A stretch of 64,000 bases of DNA. Origin: Pseudarthrobacter albicanus (GTDB taxonomy: Bacteria; Actinomycetota; Actinomycetes; Actinomycetales; Micrococcaceae). Every line of letters begins with the position of its first letter. The stretch's first letter is position 1. The translations under genes were made by a program, and so were the position numbers. The DNA lies in the NCBI RefSeq assembly GCF_018224015.1, contig NZ_JAGPOT010000031.1, positions 1-64,000 on the forward strand. Reading direction: 5' to 3'. Below the pieces are notes generated by a model. It was not told the DNA's origin. It did not search any database and worked only from the letters and a program-made list of their open reading frames with translations. Shown here in pieces: positions 45,289 to 54,775 of this stretch.

Positions 45289-45906
45289 CTAGTCAGCCTC
45301 GGCTGCGGAAGCGTCCCGCTCCTCGGAGTCGTCGTCGGCGTCAACATCGTCGCCGTCGTCGTCGTTCTCGTCGGCGCCGTACCCGTCTTCGGCGCCAGGC
45401 TCCCCCGGAGCCAGCTCCACGGGGGCCGCAACGGCCTCCGTGCCGGCGGCATCGTCCCCCTGCTCGTCTTCGGGACGGACGCGTTCGGCCCAGGGGATCC
45501 ATTCGGGGGCCAGGATGGAATCCTCCGAGGGCAGCAGGCCGAGTTCATCGACGGTGACGATCTTGGAGCGTGAGTTGCGGGTCAGGACGGCGTACCACTG
45601 CCAGCCCTGGTAGCCGGGCACCTGGGATTCGAAGAGGTGGGTGACCAGGCGGTCGCCCTCGGTCCTGGCCCCCAGGTGCTTGCCGATCTGCCAGGCCGGG
45701 GCGATCCCTTCCACCGCGGTGCGGGCGACGTCGACGGCGGCCGCCAGGACGGCGTCGGGCTTGCCGGTGCGCCAGAGCGGAACGCCGGCGCGCGGCTTGG
45801 ACACGTCTTTGCGTCCGGCTGCGTTAGTTCCGGCTGTTTTTCCGGCTGTATTTAATCCGGCGGGGCCGGACGCCTTGGGCGCGTTCTGCTCAGGTTCCGG
45901 AGTCAT
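45289..45906 (-). CDS. DUF3027 domain protein
   Basis: A 205-residue soluble protein. The core (about 45-140) includes AWQIGKHLGARTEGDRLVTHLFES and GYQGWQWYAVLTRN, matching DUF3027, a family restricted to actinobacteria and of unknown role. The last 60 residues are strongly acidic (Asp/Glu-rich), as in relatives. It starts 9 bp after the cold-shock gene stop, which is the usual gene order in actinobacteria. Confidence 0.88.
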   Translation of the reverse strand: MTPEPEQNAPKASGPAGLNTAGKTAGTNAAGRKDVSKPRAGVPLWRTGKPDAVLAAAVDVARTAVEGIAPAWQIGKHLGARTEGDRLVTHLFESQVPGYQGWQWYAVLTRNSRSKIVTVDELGLLPSEDSILAPEWIPWAERVRPEDEQGDDAAGTEAVAAPVELAPGEPGAEDGYGADENDDDGDDVDADDDSEERDASAAEAD

Positions 45907-45915
45907 CAGGAGCCC

Positions 45916-46299
45916 CTATACGTCCAGCTCGTCGGCAACCTTGCGCAGGGCGGCGGCGATCGCCATGCCCTTGTTGCCTTCCGGGTACTTGCCCGCGGAA
46001 AGTGTTCCGGACAGATTGTCCAGCACGGTCACCAGGTCCTGCACCAGCGGGGCGAGGTCCTTCGCGCTGGGCCGCTTGGCCTTGGCGATGGACGGCGTCT
46101 TGTCCAGCACGCGGAGCCCCAGCGCCTGGGCACCCTTGCGGCCGTCGGCCACACCGAATTCAACCCGGGTGCCGGCCTTGAGTTCGGTTATGCCCTCGGG
46201 CAGGGCGGACTTGGGCAGGAAGACCTCCTGGCCGTCCTCGCCCGCGAGGAATCCGAAGCCCTTGTCCTTGTCATACCACTTGACCTTGCCGGTAGGCAC
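45916..46299 (-). CDS. Cold-shock-domain protein with C-terminal extension
   Basis: A 127-residue protein. Residues 1-68 are a cold-shock domain with RNP motifs KGFGFL and VFLPKSAL. The remaining 58 residues are a helical extension (KDLAPLVQDLVTVLDNLS), as in the larger mycobacterial CspB-type proteins. It probably binds single-stranded RNA or DNA. GTG at 46299 is chosen over ATG at 46344 because the domain begins there (VPTGKVKWYD) and an AAGG lies upstream. Confidence 0.9.
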   Translation of the reverse strand: MPTGKVKWYDKDKGFGFLAGEDGQEVFLPKSALPEGITELKAGTRVEFGVADGRKGAQALGLRVLDKTPSIAKAKRPSAKDLAPLVQDLVTVLDNLSGTLSAGKYPEGNKGMAIAAALRKVADELDV

Positions 46300-46477
46300 G
46301 TAATCAACCTTCTTCGTTCTGCTGGGGACACGGCCGGCGGCCACCGCATCCGCATGGATACGCGGGTTCAGGGTGTGGCTGCCTGGACCATGTTGGTCTG
46401 TACCTCCAAGGTTATCCTGCGTTGCCTACTTTCACGGTTTGAGGCGCGGAAGAAGCCGGACTGTTAGCGTTGCCCCC

Positions 46478-46711
46478 ATGACAACACTGCATTTCCGGCG
46501 CCCCCTGTTGATCGTTGCGGCCGCCGCGGCCGTGCTTTCCCTTGTTGCCGTGGGCACGGTCATGGCCATGGCCTTCAACAACGCCGTCGCCCCCGCCTGG
46601 ATCACCTCAACGGCTCTTTACGGGCTGCCGCTGGCCTTCCTGCTCATGCTCGCGCTCGTCGGCGGCAGCGTCGCCGCCCGCCGCCGCGCGCGCGGGCCGG
46701 GCGAGCGGTAG
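46478..46711 (+). CDS. Small two-helix membrane protein
   Basis: A 77-residue protein with two hydrophobic helices (about residues 9-32 and 45-67) and a basic C terminus. ATG at 46478 starts the hydrophobic pattern directly. I recognise no family; similar small proteins often precede the helicase-associated gene in this group. The next gene starts 10 bp after the stop. Confidence 0.65.
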   Translation: MTTLHFRRPLLIVAAAAAVLSLVAVGTVMAMAFNNAVAPAWITSTALYGLPLAFLLMLALVGGSVAARRRARGPGER

Positions 46712-46721
46712 CCTTGCACTG

Positions 46722-49223
46722 ATGTCCCTCATTCGCGCGCTCAGCAAGGAACTGGAGGCACGCAGCGACGACTCGCTGCGTGCCCTGTTCGCCGCGCGGC
46801 CGGACCTGATTTCCCCCGGGGTCCCGGACTTCGCCGCCCTCGCCGCCCGGGCCAGCGGGCGCGCCAGCGTGCAGCGGGCGCTGGAGCGGCTCAACCGCCC
46901 CCAGATGCAGGTGCTGGAAACCCTGCACCTGTGCACCAACACGGACACCGGACACAGCGCCTCCGCCGCGACGCTGAAGAAGCTCATCAACGGCTCCACG
47001 GCCGCGGCGATCGAGCGGATGCTGCATTCGCTCCAGGAGCGGGCCCTCATCCACCGGGCCGATCCCCCGCACGGCGTGACCTCGGCGGCCGGCCCGCGGC
47101 AGCGGCACTTCCTTCCGGTCGGCAGCCTCAAGGACGTCATCGGAATCTACCCGGCCGGCCTCGGCCGCAGCTACACCGAACTGGTCCGGCTCCAGCCTGC
47201 CTTCGCGCAGCGGGTCGTACAGCTCGTGGCGGAACTGCACCGCAGCGGGGCGGCCATTTCCCCCGCCACGACACCGATGGAGGCTGCGTTGTCGCTGCAG
47301 CACTGGACGTCGACGCCGGAATCCCTCCAGACCATCCTCGCCGGCGCTCCGGAACGCACGACGGCGCTGCTCGCCAGATTCGGGAACTGGGCCATGGGTG
47401 CCGTCCCCCAGGCGCAACGGCGCGCCTCCGTGCTCCACGAAAGCGCCGACGTCGGACCGGTGGACTGGCTGCTGGCGCGGGGCCTGCTGGTGCCGCTGGA
47501 CGCCGCCCACGTTGAGCTTCCGCACAGCGTCGGCGTGTCGCTGCGCGGCGGGTTCATCATTGAGGACTTCGCACTGGTTCCCCCGGCCCCGACGCTCGGC
47601 CACACCAGTGCGGCCCTGCGCCGCAACGCCGCACTGGCCGCCATTGCCGAGACGCTGCGGCTTGTCGGTGAGCTGCTGCACGCCGTCCGCGAGCAGCCGC
47701 TGGTGACGCTGCGGAGCGGCGGCGTCGGCGTCCGCGAGATGAAACGCCTGGCCGACTCATTGCGGATCGGACTGCACGAGGCCGGGGTGTTCGCGGAGCT
47801 GTGCGCCCTTGCCGGGCTCCTGCGCCTGGATGTGGACAGTTCCGCCTGGGCCCCGGCGCCCCAGCTTGAGTGGCTGGCGCTGCCGCGGCAGGAGCAATGG
47901 CTCTGGCTCGTCAACGCCTGGCTGGCGAGCGAGCGCGCCCCCTCGCTCGTGGGCCAGCCCCTCACCGGCATCGCCCCGGGCCCGGCACCGCACCGCGGCA
48001 CGGCCGGCACCACCATCAACGCGCTCTCCGCCGAGGCGCAGCGGCCGGACGCCCCTGTCATCCGCAGGCGGATCCTTGAAATCCTGGACGAACTGACCCG
48101 GGAGGCCTCGGCGTCCGACGGCCAGGCGCCGGTGCTGGATGCCGCTGCCGTGCTGGAGCGCGCCGACTGGTCACAGCCCCGGATGGCCCGGCGCTTCAGC
48201 TCCCTGATCCGCGGTGTCCTGGCCGAGGCCCAGATGCTGGGTCTCGTCGGTTCCGGGGCCCTCACCCAGCTCGGCGCGGCAATCGCCGCCGGGCAGGCCG
48301 ACGACGCCCTGGGGATCCTGGGCGAGCACCTGCCCGCGGCGCTGAACCATGTCCTGCTGCAGGCCGACCTGACCGCGGTGGCGCCGGGCTACCTCGCGCC
48401 GGAACTGAGCGAAAGGCTCCTCACGATGGCCGATCCCGAGGGCCAGGGGCCGGCCACCATCTACCGCTTCTCGGTCGCCTCGGTCCGGCGGGCGCTGGAC
48501 GCGGGGCAGGACGCCGCGGCCATGCTGGACTTCCTGTGCCAGCATTCGGCCACCGCCATCCCGCAGCCGCTGAAGTACCTCATCGAAGACACCTCCGCGC
48601 GCCATGCCAGGCTCAGGGTCGGCGCCGCCACCAGCTTCATCCAGAGCGAGGACGAGACGGCCCTGCAGGAACTGCTGGACACCGCCGCCGCGGCCGGCCT
48701 GGGACTTACCCGCATAGCGCCGACCGTCGTGATCTCGCACGCCACGCCCCGGGAAACGGCCCACGCGCTCCGGAACCTGGGGCTGTCCCCCGCCGTGGAG
48801 GAGCCCGAGTCCGCCGTCGTCCGGCTGCGGCGGGCCGGGTCGCTGCCCGGCAGCGGCCGCCCGGTCTACAGCGCCCCCAGCACCGCACCGGCGGAGGCCG
48901 ACGTCGACGCCGCGCTGGCGTTGCTCCGCGGCGGCCGGCCTACCGGCGGCAGCCAAAAAAACGGGACCCGCCCCCCGGCGGCTCCGGGCAGCGAGGAAGC
49001 CACCCAGCTGGGGCTGGAGACCTTGCAGAAAGCCATCCGGCTCAAACAGCGCGTCGTCATCAACGTCGTGGACGCCATGGGGAATGCGAGCCGCGAAACG
49101 GTTGTTCCCGTGGCGGTGAACGGCGGCCGGGTGCGGGTCTTCGATCCGGACAAGGACACCGAACGCGTCCTGTCCATCCACCGGATCGTCGACGTGGAAG
49201 CTGCAGAGGAATTGCTCCAGTGA
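46722..49223 (+). CDS. Helicase-associated domain protein (Helicase_C_3 type), XPB partner
   Basis: An 833-residue protein that lacks Walker A/B motifs. The N-terminal half is helical; the C-terminal third resembles the helicase C-terminal domain 3 found in partners of bacterial XPB (FIQSEDETALQELLDTAAAAGL, then ISHATPRETAHALRNLG). The last 60 residues form a WYL-like beta pattern (AIRLKQRVVINVVDAMGN). It is coupled to XPB by a GTGA overlap. It probably works with the helicase in DNA repair; the precise role is unknown. Confidence 0.82.
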   Translation: MSLIRALSKELEARSDDSLRALFAARPDLISPGVPDFAALAARASGRASVQRALERLNRPQMQVLETLHLCTNTDTGHSASAATLKKLINGSTAAAIERMLHSLQERALIHRADPPHGVTSAAGPRQRHFLPVGSLKDVIGIYPAGLGRSYTELVRLQPAFAQRVVQLVAELHRSGAAISPATTPMEAALSLQHWTSTPESLQTILAGAPERTTALLARFGNWAMGAVPQAQRRASVLHESADVGPVDWLLARGLLVPLDAAHVELPHSVGVSLRGGFIIEDFALVPPAPTLGHTSAALRRNAALAAIAETLRLVGELLHAVREQPLVTLRSGGVGVREMKRLADSLRIGLHEAGVFAELCALAGLLRLDVDSSAWAPAPQLEWLALPRQEQWLWLVNAWLASERAPSLVGQPLTGIAPGPAPHRGTAGTTINALSAEAQRPDAPVIRRRILEILDELTREASASDGQAPVLDAAAVLERADWSQPRMARRFSSLIRGVLAEAQMLGLVGSGALTQLGAAIAAGQADDALGILGEHLPAALNHVLLQADLTAVAPGYLAPELSERLLTMADPEGQGPATIYRFSVASVRRALDAGQDAAAMLDFLCQHSATAIPQPLKYLIEDTSARHARLRVGAATSFIQSEDETALQELLDTAAAAGLGLTRIAPTVVISHATPRETAHALRNLGLSPAVEEPESAVVRLRRAGSLPGSGRPVYSAPSTAPAEADVDAALALLRGGRPTGGSQKNGTRPPAAPGSEEATQLGLETLQKAIRLKQRVVINVVDAMGNASRETVVPVAVNGGRVRVFDPDKDTERVLSIHRIVDVEAAEELLQ

Positions 49224-50875
49224 ATGACGGGCCCCTGATTGTCCAGAGCGACAAAACCATCCTGCTCGAAGTCGACCATGCGCTGGCCACCGAGGCCCGG
49301 CATGCGATCGCCGCCTTCGCCGAGCTGGAGCGGGCCCCGGAGCACATGCACAGCTACCGGCTGACGCCGCTGGGCCTCTGGAACGCCCGGGCGGCCGGGC
49401 TGGACGCCGAAAAGGTGCTGGACACGCTGCTCAAGTACTCCCGGTTCCCGGTGCCGCATTCGCTGCTGATCGACATTGAGGAGACGATGTCCCGGTACGG
49501 CCGGCTCCGGCTCGAGAAGGACCCGCAGCACGGCCTGGTGATGCGCACCTCCGACTATCCGGTGCTCGAGGAGGTCAGCCAGGCCAAGAAGATCGCGCCC
49601 CTGCTGGGTCCGAGGATCGACGGCGAGACCGTCGTGGTGCACTCGTCCCAGCGCGGGCAGCTCAAGCAGCTGCTGCTCAAGATCGGCTGGCCGGCCGAGG
49701 ACCTCGCCGGCTACGTCGACGGCACACCGCACCCCATCATGCTCAACGAGTCCGGCTGGAAGCTCCGGCCGTACCAGCAGCTGGCCGCGGAGAACTTCTG
49801 GGCCGGCGGCAGCGGCGTCGTCGTACTGCCCTGCGGTGCCGGCAAGACGCTCGTGGGCGCCGCCGCGATGGCCACGAGCTCGACGACCACGCTGATCCTG
49901 GTGACCAACACCGTGGCCGCGCGGCAGTGGAAGGACGAACTGCTCAGGCGGACCTCCCTCACGGAGGAGGAGATCGGCGAGTACTCCGGCTCCGTCAAGG
50001 AGGTCCGGCCCGTCACCATCGCCACGTACCAGGTGCTCACCACCAAGCGCGGCGGCCTGTACCCGCATCTGGAGCTCGTGGACGGCAACGACTGGGGGCT
50101 GATCATCTACGACGAGGTCCATCTGCTGCCCGCCCCGATTTTCCGGATGACCGCGGACCTGCAGGCCCGGCGGCGGCTCGGGCTCACGGCCACGCTGGTC
50201 CGCGAGGACGGCCGGGAGGGCGAGGTCTTCAGCCTGATCGGCCCGAAACGCTACGACGCGCCGTGGAAGGACATCGAGGCCCAGGGCTACATTGCCCCCG
50301 CCGACTGCGTGGAGGTCCGGGTGGACCTGCCGCGAGACGAGCGGGTGGCCTATGCGATGGCCGAGGACGCGGACAAGTACCGGCTGTGCGCCACGTCCGA
50401 GACCAAGACCCTCCTGGTCGAGCAGCTCGTCGCCGGACACGCCGGCGAGCAGCTCCTCGTGATCGGGCAGTACATCGACCAGCTGGACGAGATCGGCGAG
50501 CGCCTGCAGGCGCCGGTGATCAAGGGCGACACCCCGGTCAAGGAACGCCAGCGGCTCTTCGACGCCTTCCGGGCCGGCGAGGTGCAGACCCTGGTGGTGT
50601 CCAAGGTCGCCAACTTCTCGATCGACCTGCCCGAGGCCTCGGTCGCGATCCAGGTCTCCGGATCGTTCGGCTCCCGGCAGGAGGAGGCCCAGCGGCTGGG
50701 CCGGCTGCTGCGTCCCAAGAAGGACGGCCGGGCCGCCCGCTTCTACTCGATCGTGGCCCGGGACACGCTGGACCAGGACTTCGCGGCCAAGCGGCAGCGC
50801 TTCCTGGCCGAGCAGGGCTACGCCTACCGGATCATGGACGCCAAAGACGTCGGACGGAACCCCTCGGCGCCCTGA
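49220..50875 (+). CDS. XPB-type DNA repair helicase
   Basis: A 551-residue superfamily 2 helicase. It has an N-terminal XPB DRD-like domain (about 1-175), Walker A CGAGKT near 205-210, a DEVH box in IIYDEVHLLP, SLTATLVREDG, and motif VI EAQRLGRLLRPK. It matches bacterial XPB (3'-5' ATP-dependent helicase) in length and order. GTG at 49220 overlaps the stop of the upstream partner gene. Confidence 0.93.
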   Translation: MNDGPLIVQSDKTILLEVDHALATEARHAIAAFAELERAPEHMHSYRLTPLGLWNARAAGLDAEKVLDTLLKYSRFPVPHSLLIDIEETMSRYGRLRLEKDPQHGLVMRTSDYPVLEEVSQAKKIAPLLGPRIDGETVVVHSSQRGQLKQLLLKIGWPAEDLAGYVDGTPHPIMLNESGWKLRPYQQLAAENFWAGGSGVVVLPCGAGKTLVGAAAMATSSTTTLILVTNTVAARQWKDELLRRTSLTEEEIGEYSGSVKEVRPVTIATYQVLTTKRGGLYPHLELVDGNDWGLIIYDEVHLLPAPIFRMTADLQARRRLGLTATLVREDGREGEVFSLIGPKRYDAPWKDIEAQGYIAPADCVEVRVDLPRDERVAYAMAEDADKYRLCATSETKTLLVEQLVAGHAGEQLLVIGQYIDQLDEIGERLQAPVIKGDTPVKERQRLFDAFRAGEVQTLVVSKVANFSIDLPEASVAIQVSGSFGSRQEEAQRLGRLLRPKKDGRAARFYSIVARDTLDQDFAAKRQRFLAEQGYAYRIMDAKDVGRNPSAP

Positions 50876-50960
50876 CCACGGGCGGGGCCTGCTGACACAA
50901 CGCGGCCGTGGATAAAACACACATCTGCCATTCAGAAAACTCCCAGAGTCTGGGAGCATC

Positions 50961-51680
50961 ATGGGAAGTATGAAAAAGAACGGTGCCGAAGCAAAGCTCC
51001 TCGTCGTCGACGACGAACCCAATATCCGCGAACTGCTGTCCACCTCGCTGCGCTTCGCGGGCTTCGAGGTCGTCTCGGCCGGCAACGGACGCGAAGCCCT
51101 TGCCGCTGCGGAACTTCATGCCCCCGACCTCGCCGTGCTCGATGTCATGCTGCCGGACATGGACGGCTTCACCGTCACCCGCCGCCTGCGCGCCGCCGGC
51201 AAGCACTTCCCCGTCCTGTTCCTGACGGCCAAGGACGACACCGAGGACAAGGTCACCGGCCTGACGGTCGGCGGCGACGACTACGTCACCAAACCCTTCA
51301 GCCTCGACGAGGTGGTGGCCCGCATCCGCGCCGTGCTGCGCCGGACCCAACCGCAAGTGGACGACGACGCCGTCATCCGGGTCGATGACCTCGAGCTCGA
51401 CGACGACGCGCACGAGGTGCGCCGCGGCGGTACCGTGATCGAGCTGTCCCCGACCGAGTTCAAGCTCCTGCGCTACCTCATGCTCAACCCCAACCGGGTG
51501 CTGTCCAAGGCGCAGATCCTCGACCACGTCTGGGAGTACGACTTCAACGGGGATGCCTCCATCGTGGAGTCCTACATCTCCTATCTGCGCCGCAAGGTGG
51601 ACATCGATCCCGACGCGCCGGCGCTGATCCAGACTAAACGCGGCGTCGGGTACGTGCTGCGGACGGCCGAGAAACGCTGA
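50961..51680 (+). CDS. OmpR-family response regulator
   Basis: A 239-residue regulator. The receiver domain has the acidic pocket VVDDEP, phospho-acceptor Asp61 in VLDVMLPDMDG, and Lys in YVTKPF. The C-terminal winged helix has ELSPTEFKLLRYLMLNPNRVLSKAQILDHVW. It is followed by its kinase gene with only 2 bp between them. The signal and targets are not visible. Confidence 0.95.
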   Translation: MGSMKKNGAEAKLLVVDDEPNIRELLSTSLRFAGFEVVSAGNGREALAAAELHAPDLAVLDVMLPDMDGFTVTRRLRAAGKHFPVLFLTAKDDTEDKVTGLTVGGDDYVTKPFSLDEVVARIRAVLRRTQPQVDDDAVIRVDDLELDDDAHEVRRGGTVIELSPTEFKLLRYLMLNPNRVLSKAQILDHVWEYDFNGDASIVESYISYLRRKVDIDPDAPALIQTKRGVGYVLRTAEKR

Positions 51681-51682
51681 CC

Positions 51683-53140
51683 TTGCTGCACCGCTGGAAA
51701 GCGGCCTCGCTGCGCTCGCAGCTGGTCGCCATCATGATGGCGCTGATGCTGGTCGCGCTCACGGCCACCGGGGCCGGCACGCTGACCCTGCTGCACAGCT
51801 TCCTGCAGGACCAGGTGGATGACAAGCTGAGGGCCGCCGTCGTCTCCGCGCAGCGGCAGCAGTCCTTCAGCCAGCTCCAGGACCAGAACTCCACCGTCCC
51901 CACCGACTATTCGCTGATGCTCTTGACCCCGGGGCTGCCCCCGTTTGTGTTCGGCGGCGACAAGGAGGACCACCCCCAGATCGCGAGCATCTCCGTGGCA
52001 GAGGCCAGGGACCGCGACCAGACGCCGTTCCAGGTCCGTGGCACGGACCAGCAGAACTGGCGCGTCGTCGCCGTCACGGTCGTCGATGGCAGCCGGAGCG
52101 CCGTCGTGATCATCGGGCTTCCGCTGGCCCCCGTCGATTCGGTGGTGGAACATGCCGCCCTCGTGGTGGTCGGTGTGGGGCTCCTGACCCTCGTTCTGGC
52201 CTTCCTCATCGCCACCTGGACCGTCTCCCGTTCCTTCCGGCCGCTGGCCCGGGTGGAGAAGACCGCCGCCGCGATCGCGGCCGGAGACCTTTCGCGCCGG
52301 GTTGAAGTCGAAAACCCCGGCACGGAAGTCGGCCGGCTGGGCAGCTCGCTGAACGCCATGCTGGCCCACATCGAAACGGCCTTCGCGGCCCGGATGGCCT
52401 CCGAGGCCCGGATGCGGCGGTTCGCGGCCGACGCCTCCCACGAACTGCGGACCCCGCTGGTCACGATCCGGGGTTTCTCCGAGCTGTACCGGCACGGGGC
52501 GCTGTCCTCCCCCGAGGATGTGGCCACCGCGATGGGACGGATCGAAAGCGAAGCCAAACGGATGGGATCCATGGTGGAGGACCTCCTGCTGCTGGCCCGC
52601 ATCGATGAACAGCGCCCGCTGCAGCGCAAGCCCGCGGACCTGATGCTCGTTGCCCACGACGCCATGGTGGACACCCAGGCCAGCGACCGCAGCCGCACGA
52701 TTGCCCTGGCGGGGCTCGACGGCGGCGCCCCGGGCCCGGCGCCGGTGCTCGGCGACGAAGCCAAGCTGCGGCAGGTGGTCAGCAACCTGGTCGGCAATGC
52801 CCTGCGCTACACGCCCGAAGGCACCCCGATTGAACTGGCTGTGGGGGTCCGGACCGCCGAGGACGGGACGCGGCAGTCCGTGGTCGAGGTCCGGGACCAC
52901 GGCCCGGGCGTCCCGGACGAGGAAGCCGCCCGGATCTTCGAGCGCTTCTACCGCGCCGACACCTCACGGACCAGGGAGACCGGCGGCAGCGGACTCGGGC
53001 TGGCGATCGTGGCCGCCATCGTCGGGGCGCACTCCGGCTCCGTGCGGCTGGAGAAGACCGACGGCGGCGGCGCCACCCTGGTGGTCAGCCTTCCGTACCT
53101 GGACGAGCCGGCGGAGGACCTGGAAAGGATATCCACATAG
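51683..53140 (+). CDS. Sensor histidine kinase
   Basis: A 485-residue membrane kinase. Two membrane helices (about 13-35 and 157-178) flank a 120-residue extracellular sensor; a HAMP domain follows at about 180-235. The H-box ASHELRTPLV holds His253, with N box NLVGNALRYTP and G boxes GGSGLGLAIV after. It phosphorylates the upstream response regulator. TTG start 2 bp after the regulator stop. Confidence 0.94.
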   Translation: MLHRWKAASLRSQLVAIMMALMLVALTATGAGTLTLLHSFLQDQVDDKLRAAVVSAQRQQSFSQLQDQNSTVPTDYSLMLLTPGLPPFVFGGDKEDHPQIASISVAEARDRDQTPFQVRGTDQQNWRVVAVTVVDGSRSAVVIIGLPLAPVDSVVEHAALVVVGVGLLTLVLAFLIATWTVSRSFRPLARVEKTAAAIAAGDLSRRVEVENPGTEVGRLGSSLNAMLAHIETAFAARMASEARMRRFAADASHELRTPLVTIRGFSELYRHGALSSPEDVATAMGRIESEAKRMGSMVEDLLLLARIDEQRPLQRKPADLMLVAHDAMVDTQASDRSRTIALAGLDGGAPGPAPVLGDEAKLRQVVSNLVGNALRYTPEGTPIELAVGVRTAEDGTRQSVVEVRDHGPGVPDEEAARIFERFYRADTSRTRETGGSGLGLAIVAAIVGAHSGSVRLEKTDGGGATLVVSLPYLDEPAEDLERIST

Positions 53141-53182
53141 CGGCGGCATCCGTCGCGGAACCCACGTCGCCAGCCACGGCGC

Positions 53183-53228
53183 CATCCACATAGGGGCGGC
53201 CGGCTGTGGCCCTGCTCTTATGTGGATG
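53183..53228. promoter_or_regulatory. Inverted repeat CATCCACATA/TATGTGGATG upstream of WXG100 gene
   Basis: CATCCACATA (53183-53192) and TATGTGGATG (53219-53228) are exact complements 26 bp apart. ATCCACATAG also occurs at 53131-53140, across the kinase stop codon. The three sites could bind a regulator, possibly the adjacent response regulator, or form an RNA stem. Confidence 0.45.
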
Positions 53229-53320
53229 CCTAGGCTCGAGCTGTCCGGAAGATCCGGACCAGGCAGCCTCTCCTTCGACCGGGAGTGCGGCTGCCTCCGG
53301 CACCGTCGAGAGGGCATTTC

Positions 53321-53608
53321 ATGAGCATCATCTCCGTGGACACGGAACTACTCCAGCTCAAGTCAGCCAACGTCCAAGCCACAGTGGACCGGATCAGCGC
53401 GGACGTCCAGGCGATGAGACGCGGCCTGGATGAGCTGCAGTCGAGCTGGCGCGGCTCCGCGGCCAACAATTTCCAGGCCCTGGTGGCCGAATGGGCGCTG
53501 ACGCAGGGCAGGGTTGAGGCATCGCTTGCCTCGATCAACCTCGCCCTCCGCTCGGCGGCCGCAAGCTATGCGCAGGCCGAGCTGAACAACGCCCAGCGTT
53601 TCGGCTGA
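53321..53608 (+). CDS. WXG100 family protein
   Basis: A 95-residue helical-hairpin protein with the central W-x-G (SSWRGSAA, about residue 42-45), the signature of ESX/type VII secretion substrates. Heptad-like hydrophobic spacing runs along both helices. GAGAGGG lies 6 bp ahead of the ATG. No EccC or other secretion gene is in the window, so it is an orphan here. It follows a two-component system in the same direction. Confidence 0.85.
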   Translation: MSIISVDTELLQLKSANVQATVDRISADVQAMRRGLDELQSSWRGSAANNFQALVAEWALTQGRVEASLASINLALRSAAASYAQAELNNAQRFG

Positions 53609-53625
53609 GCGTCCCTGCACCGCCG

Positions 53626-54606
53626 TCAGGCTTCGGGCGTGCCCTGGTGGAAGCGGAGCCGCCATTGAGTCCCGTCAAGGACCCATAGGGAGCTGTGCAG
53701 GGCCGTGCCCGAGCGGGAGTAGCTGCGGTAGGTAAGGAGGATGGCGCCCTCGCCCAGGCGCTCCGCATCGAGCATTTCGAGATCCGTCGGGCCGTCCGGA
53801 TTCTCTTCCAGGGCCATCATCAGGGCATCCCGGGTCCAGATCCGGCCCGAGCTGCCGATTTCGGTGAAGTCGGGATGCAGCAGCACTCCGGTGCGCCCCA
53901 GGTCCGCCCGGGTTTCCGGGCGGCGGAGTTCGCGCTCGAGGGACGCGACGATGGCCTCGGGGCTCGCGTCCCCGCCCGCTCCGGGTACCGGCTCGTCCAG
54001 CTCGCTGAAGAGATCGGGTTCACCGAACAGTTCCTGCTGGCCGCCCCGCAGCGGGGACGCGGGGCGTGCCGCAGGTGCTGCCTGCGCAGGAGACGCCGCG
54101 TCGGCCGGCGCGGCGCCCTGCAGTTTCATTCCCTCCTGGGCAGGGCCGAAGCCCGGGCCTTGCCGGACGGCAACACCTTGCTGGTAGGCCGTGGCCGCCG
54201 CCCGGGCACGTTCGTCGGCCGCCTCGTTGAGGTCGTGCCCCGCGTGGCCGCGCACCCATTCAAAGGTGTACATGCGCCCGGCGAGCGCCTGGTCGATGTC
54301 CTTGAGGAGGTCCACGTTCATCACGGGCTTGCCGTCCGACTTGCGCCAGCCCTTGCGCTTCCACCCTGGCATCCATTTGGTCACAGAGTTGATGACGTAC
54401 TGGCTGTCGCAGAGGATATGCAGCTTTTCGCCGGGAAGGTGCGCAGTGGACCTGAACAGGTCCAGGACGGCCATCAGCTCACCCTGGTTGTTGGTGCCAT
54501 GGGGCCATCCGCCGGCCCGCCAGCAGTCGTCATTCACGTACCAGGCCCATCCGGCCGGACCGGGATTTCCTAAAGCCGAACCGTCGGCCGCTGCTGTAAT
54601 TGTCAC
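53626..54606 (-). CDS. Ribonuclease HI fused to a DUF4440-like domain
   Basis: A 326-residue fusion. Residues 1-145 are RNase HI: DGSALGNPGPAGWAW (Asp8), NNQGELMAV (Glu43), LCDSQYVI (Asp67) and VRGHAGHDLNEAADE supply the carboxylates. A 70-residue Ala/Pro-rich linker leads to a DUF4440/SnoaL-like domain (about 215-326) ending WVLDGTQWRLRFHQGTP. The enzyme removes RNA from RNA-DNA hybrids; the role of the second domain is unknown. GTG at 54606 with AGGA 8 bp ahead is preferred over ATG at 54654. Confidence 0.87.
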   Translation of the reverse strand: MTITAAADGSALGNPGPAGWAWYVNDDCWRAGGWPHGTNNQGELMAVLDLFRSTAHLPGEKLHILCDSQYVINSVTKWMPGWKRKGWRKSDGKPVMNVDLLKDIDQALAGRMYTFEWVRGHAGHDLNEAADERARAAATAYQQGVAVRQGPGFGPAQEGMKLQGAAPADAASPAQAAPAARPASPLRGGQQELFGEPDLFSELDEPVPGAGGDASPEAIVASLERELRRPETRADLGRTGVLLHPDFTEIGSSGRIWTRDALMMALEENPDGPTDLEMLDAERLGEGAILLTYRSYSRSGTALHSSLWVLDGTQWRLRFHQGTPEA

Positions 54607-54642
54607 TGGTCCATCCTGCCAGACCTCCGCCCCCACCAAGCA

Positions 54643-54775
54643 ACGCTCCCTCACATCCCGCAGGCTGTCCCCCGACGCTCCCTCACATCCCGCAGCGTTG
54701 GCGAAACCTGAGGAAGGGTCCCGGGGAAACCTGCAAAACCTGAGGGAGGGTCCCGGCGAAACCTGCTGTGGAGTC
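54643..54775. repeat. Short repeats upstream of the RNase HI gene
   Basis: CGCTCCCTCACATCCCGCAG occurs twice (from about 54646 and 54677), followed by two plus-strand copies of CGAAACCTGAGG(G)AGGGTCCC. The first pair is the inverted form of the related GCGGAACGTGAGGGAGGGT unit in the block at 55150. The rest of the 54607-54966 gap holds nothing I recognise. Confidence 0.7.

Noticed and set aside
48866..51085. A 739-codon minus-strand open frame opposite the XPB helicase and regulator
   Set aside because: Opposite strand of genes with intact helicase and receiver motifs; no start signal.
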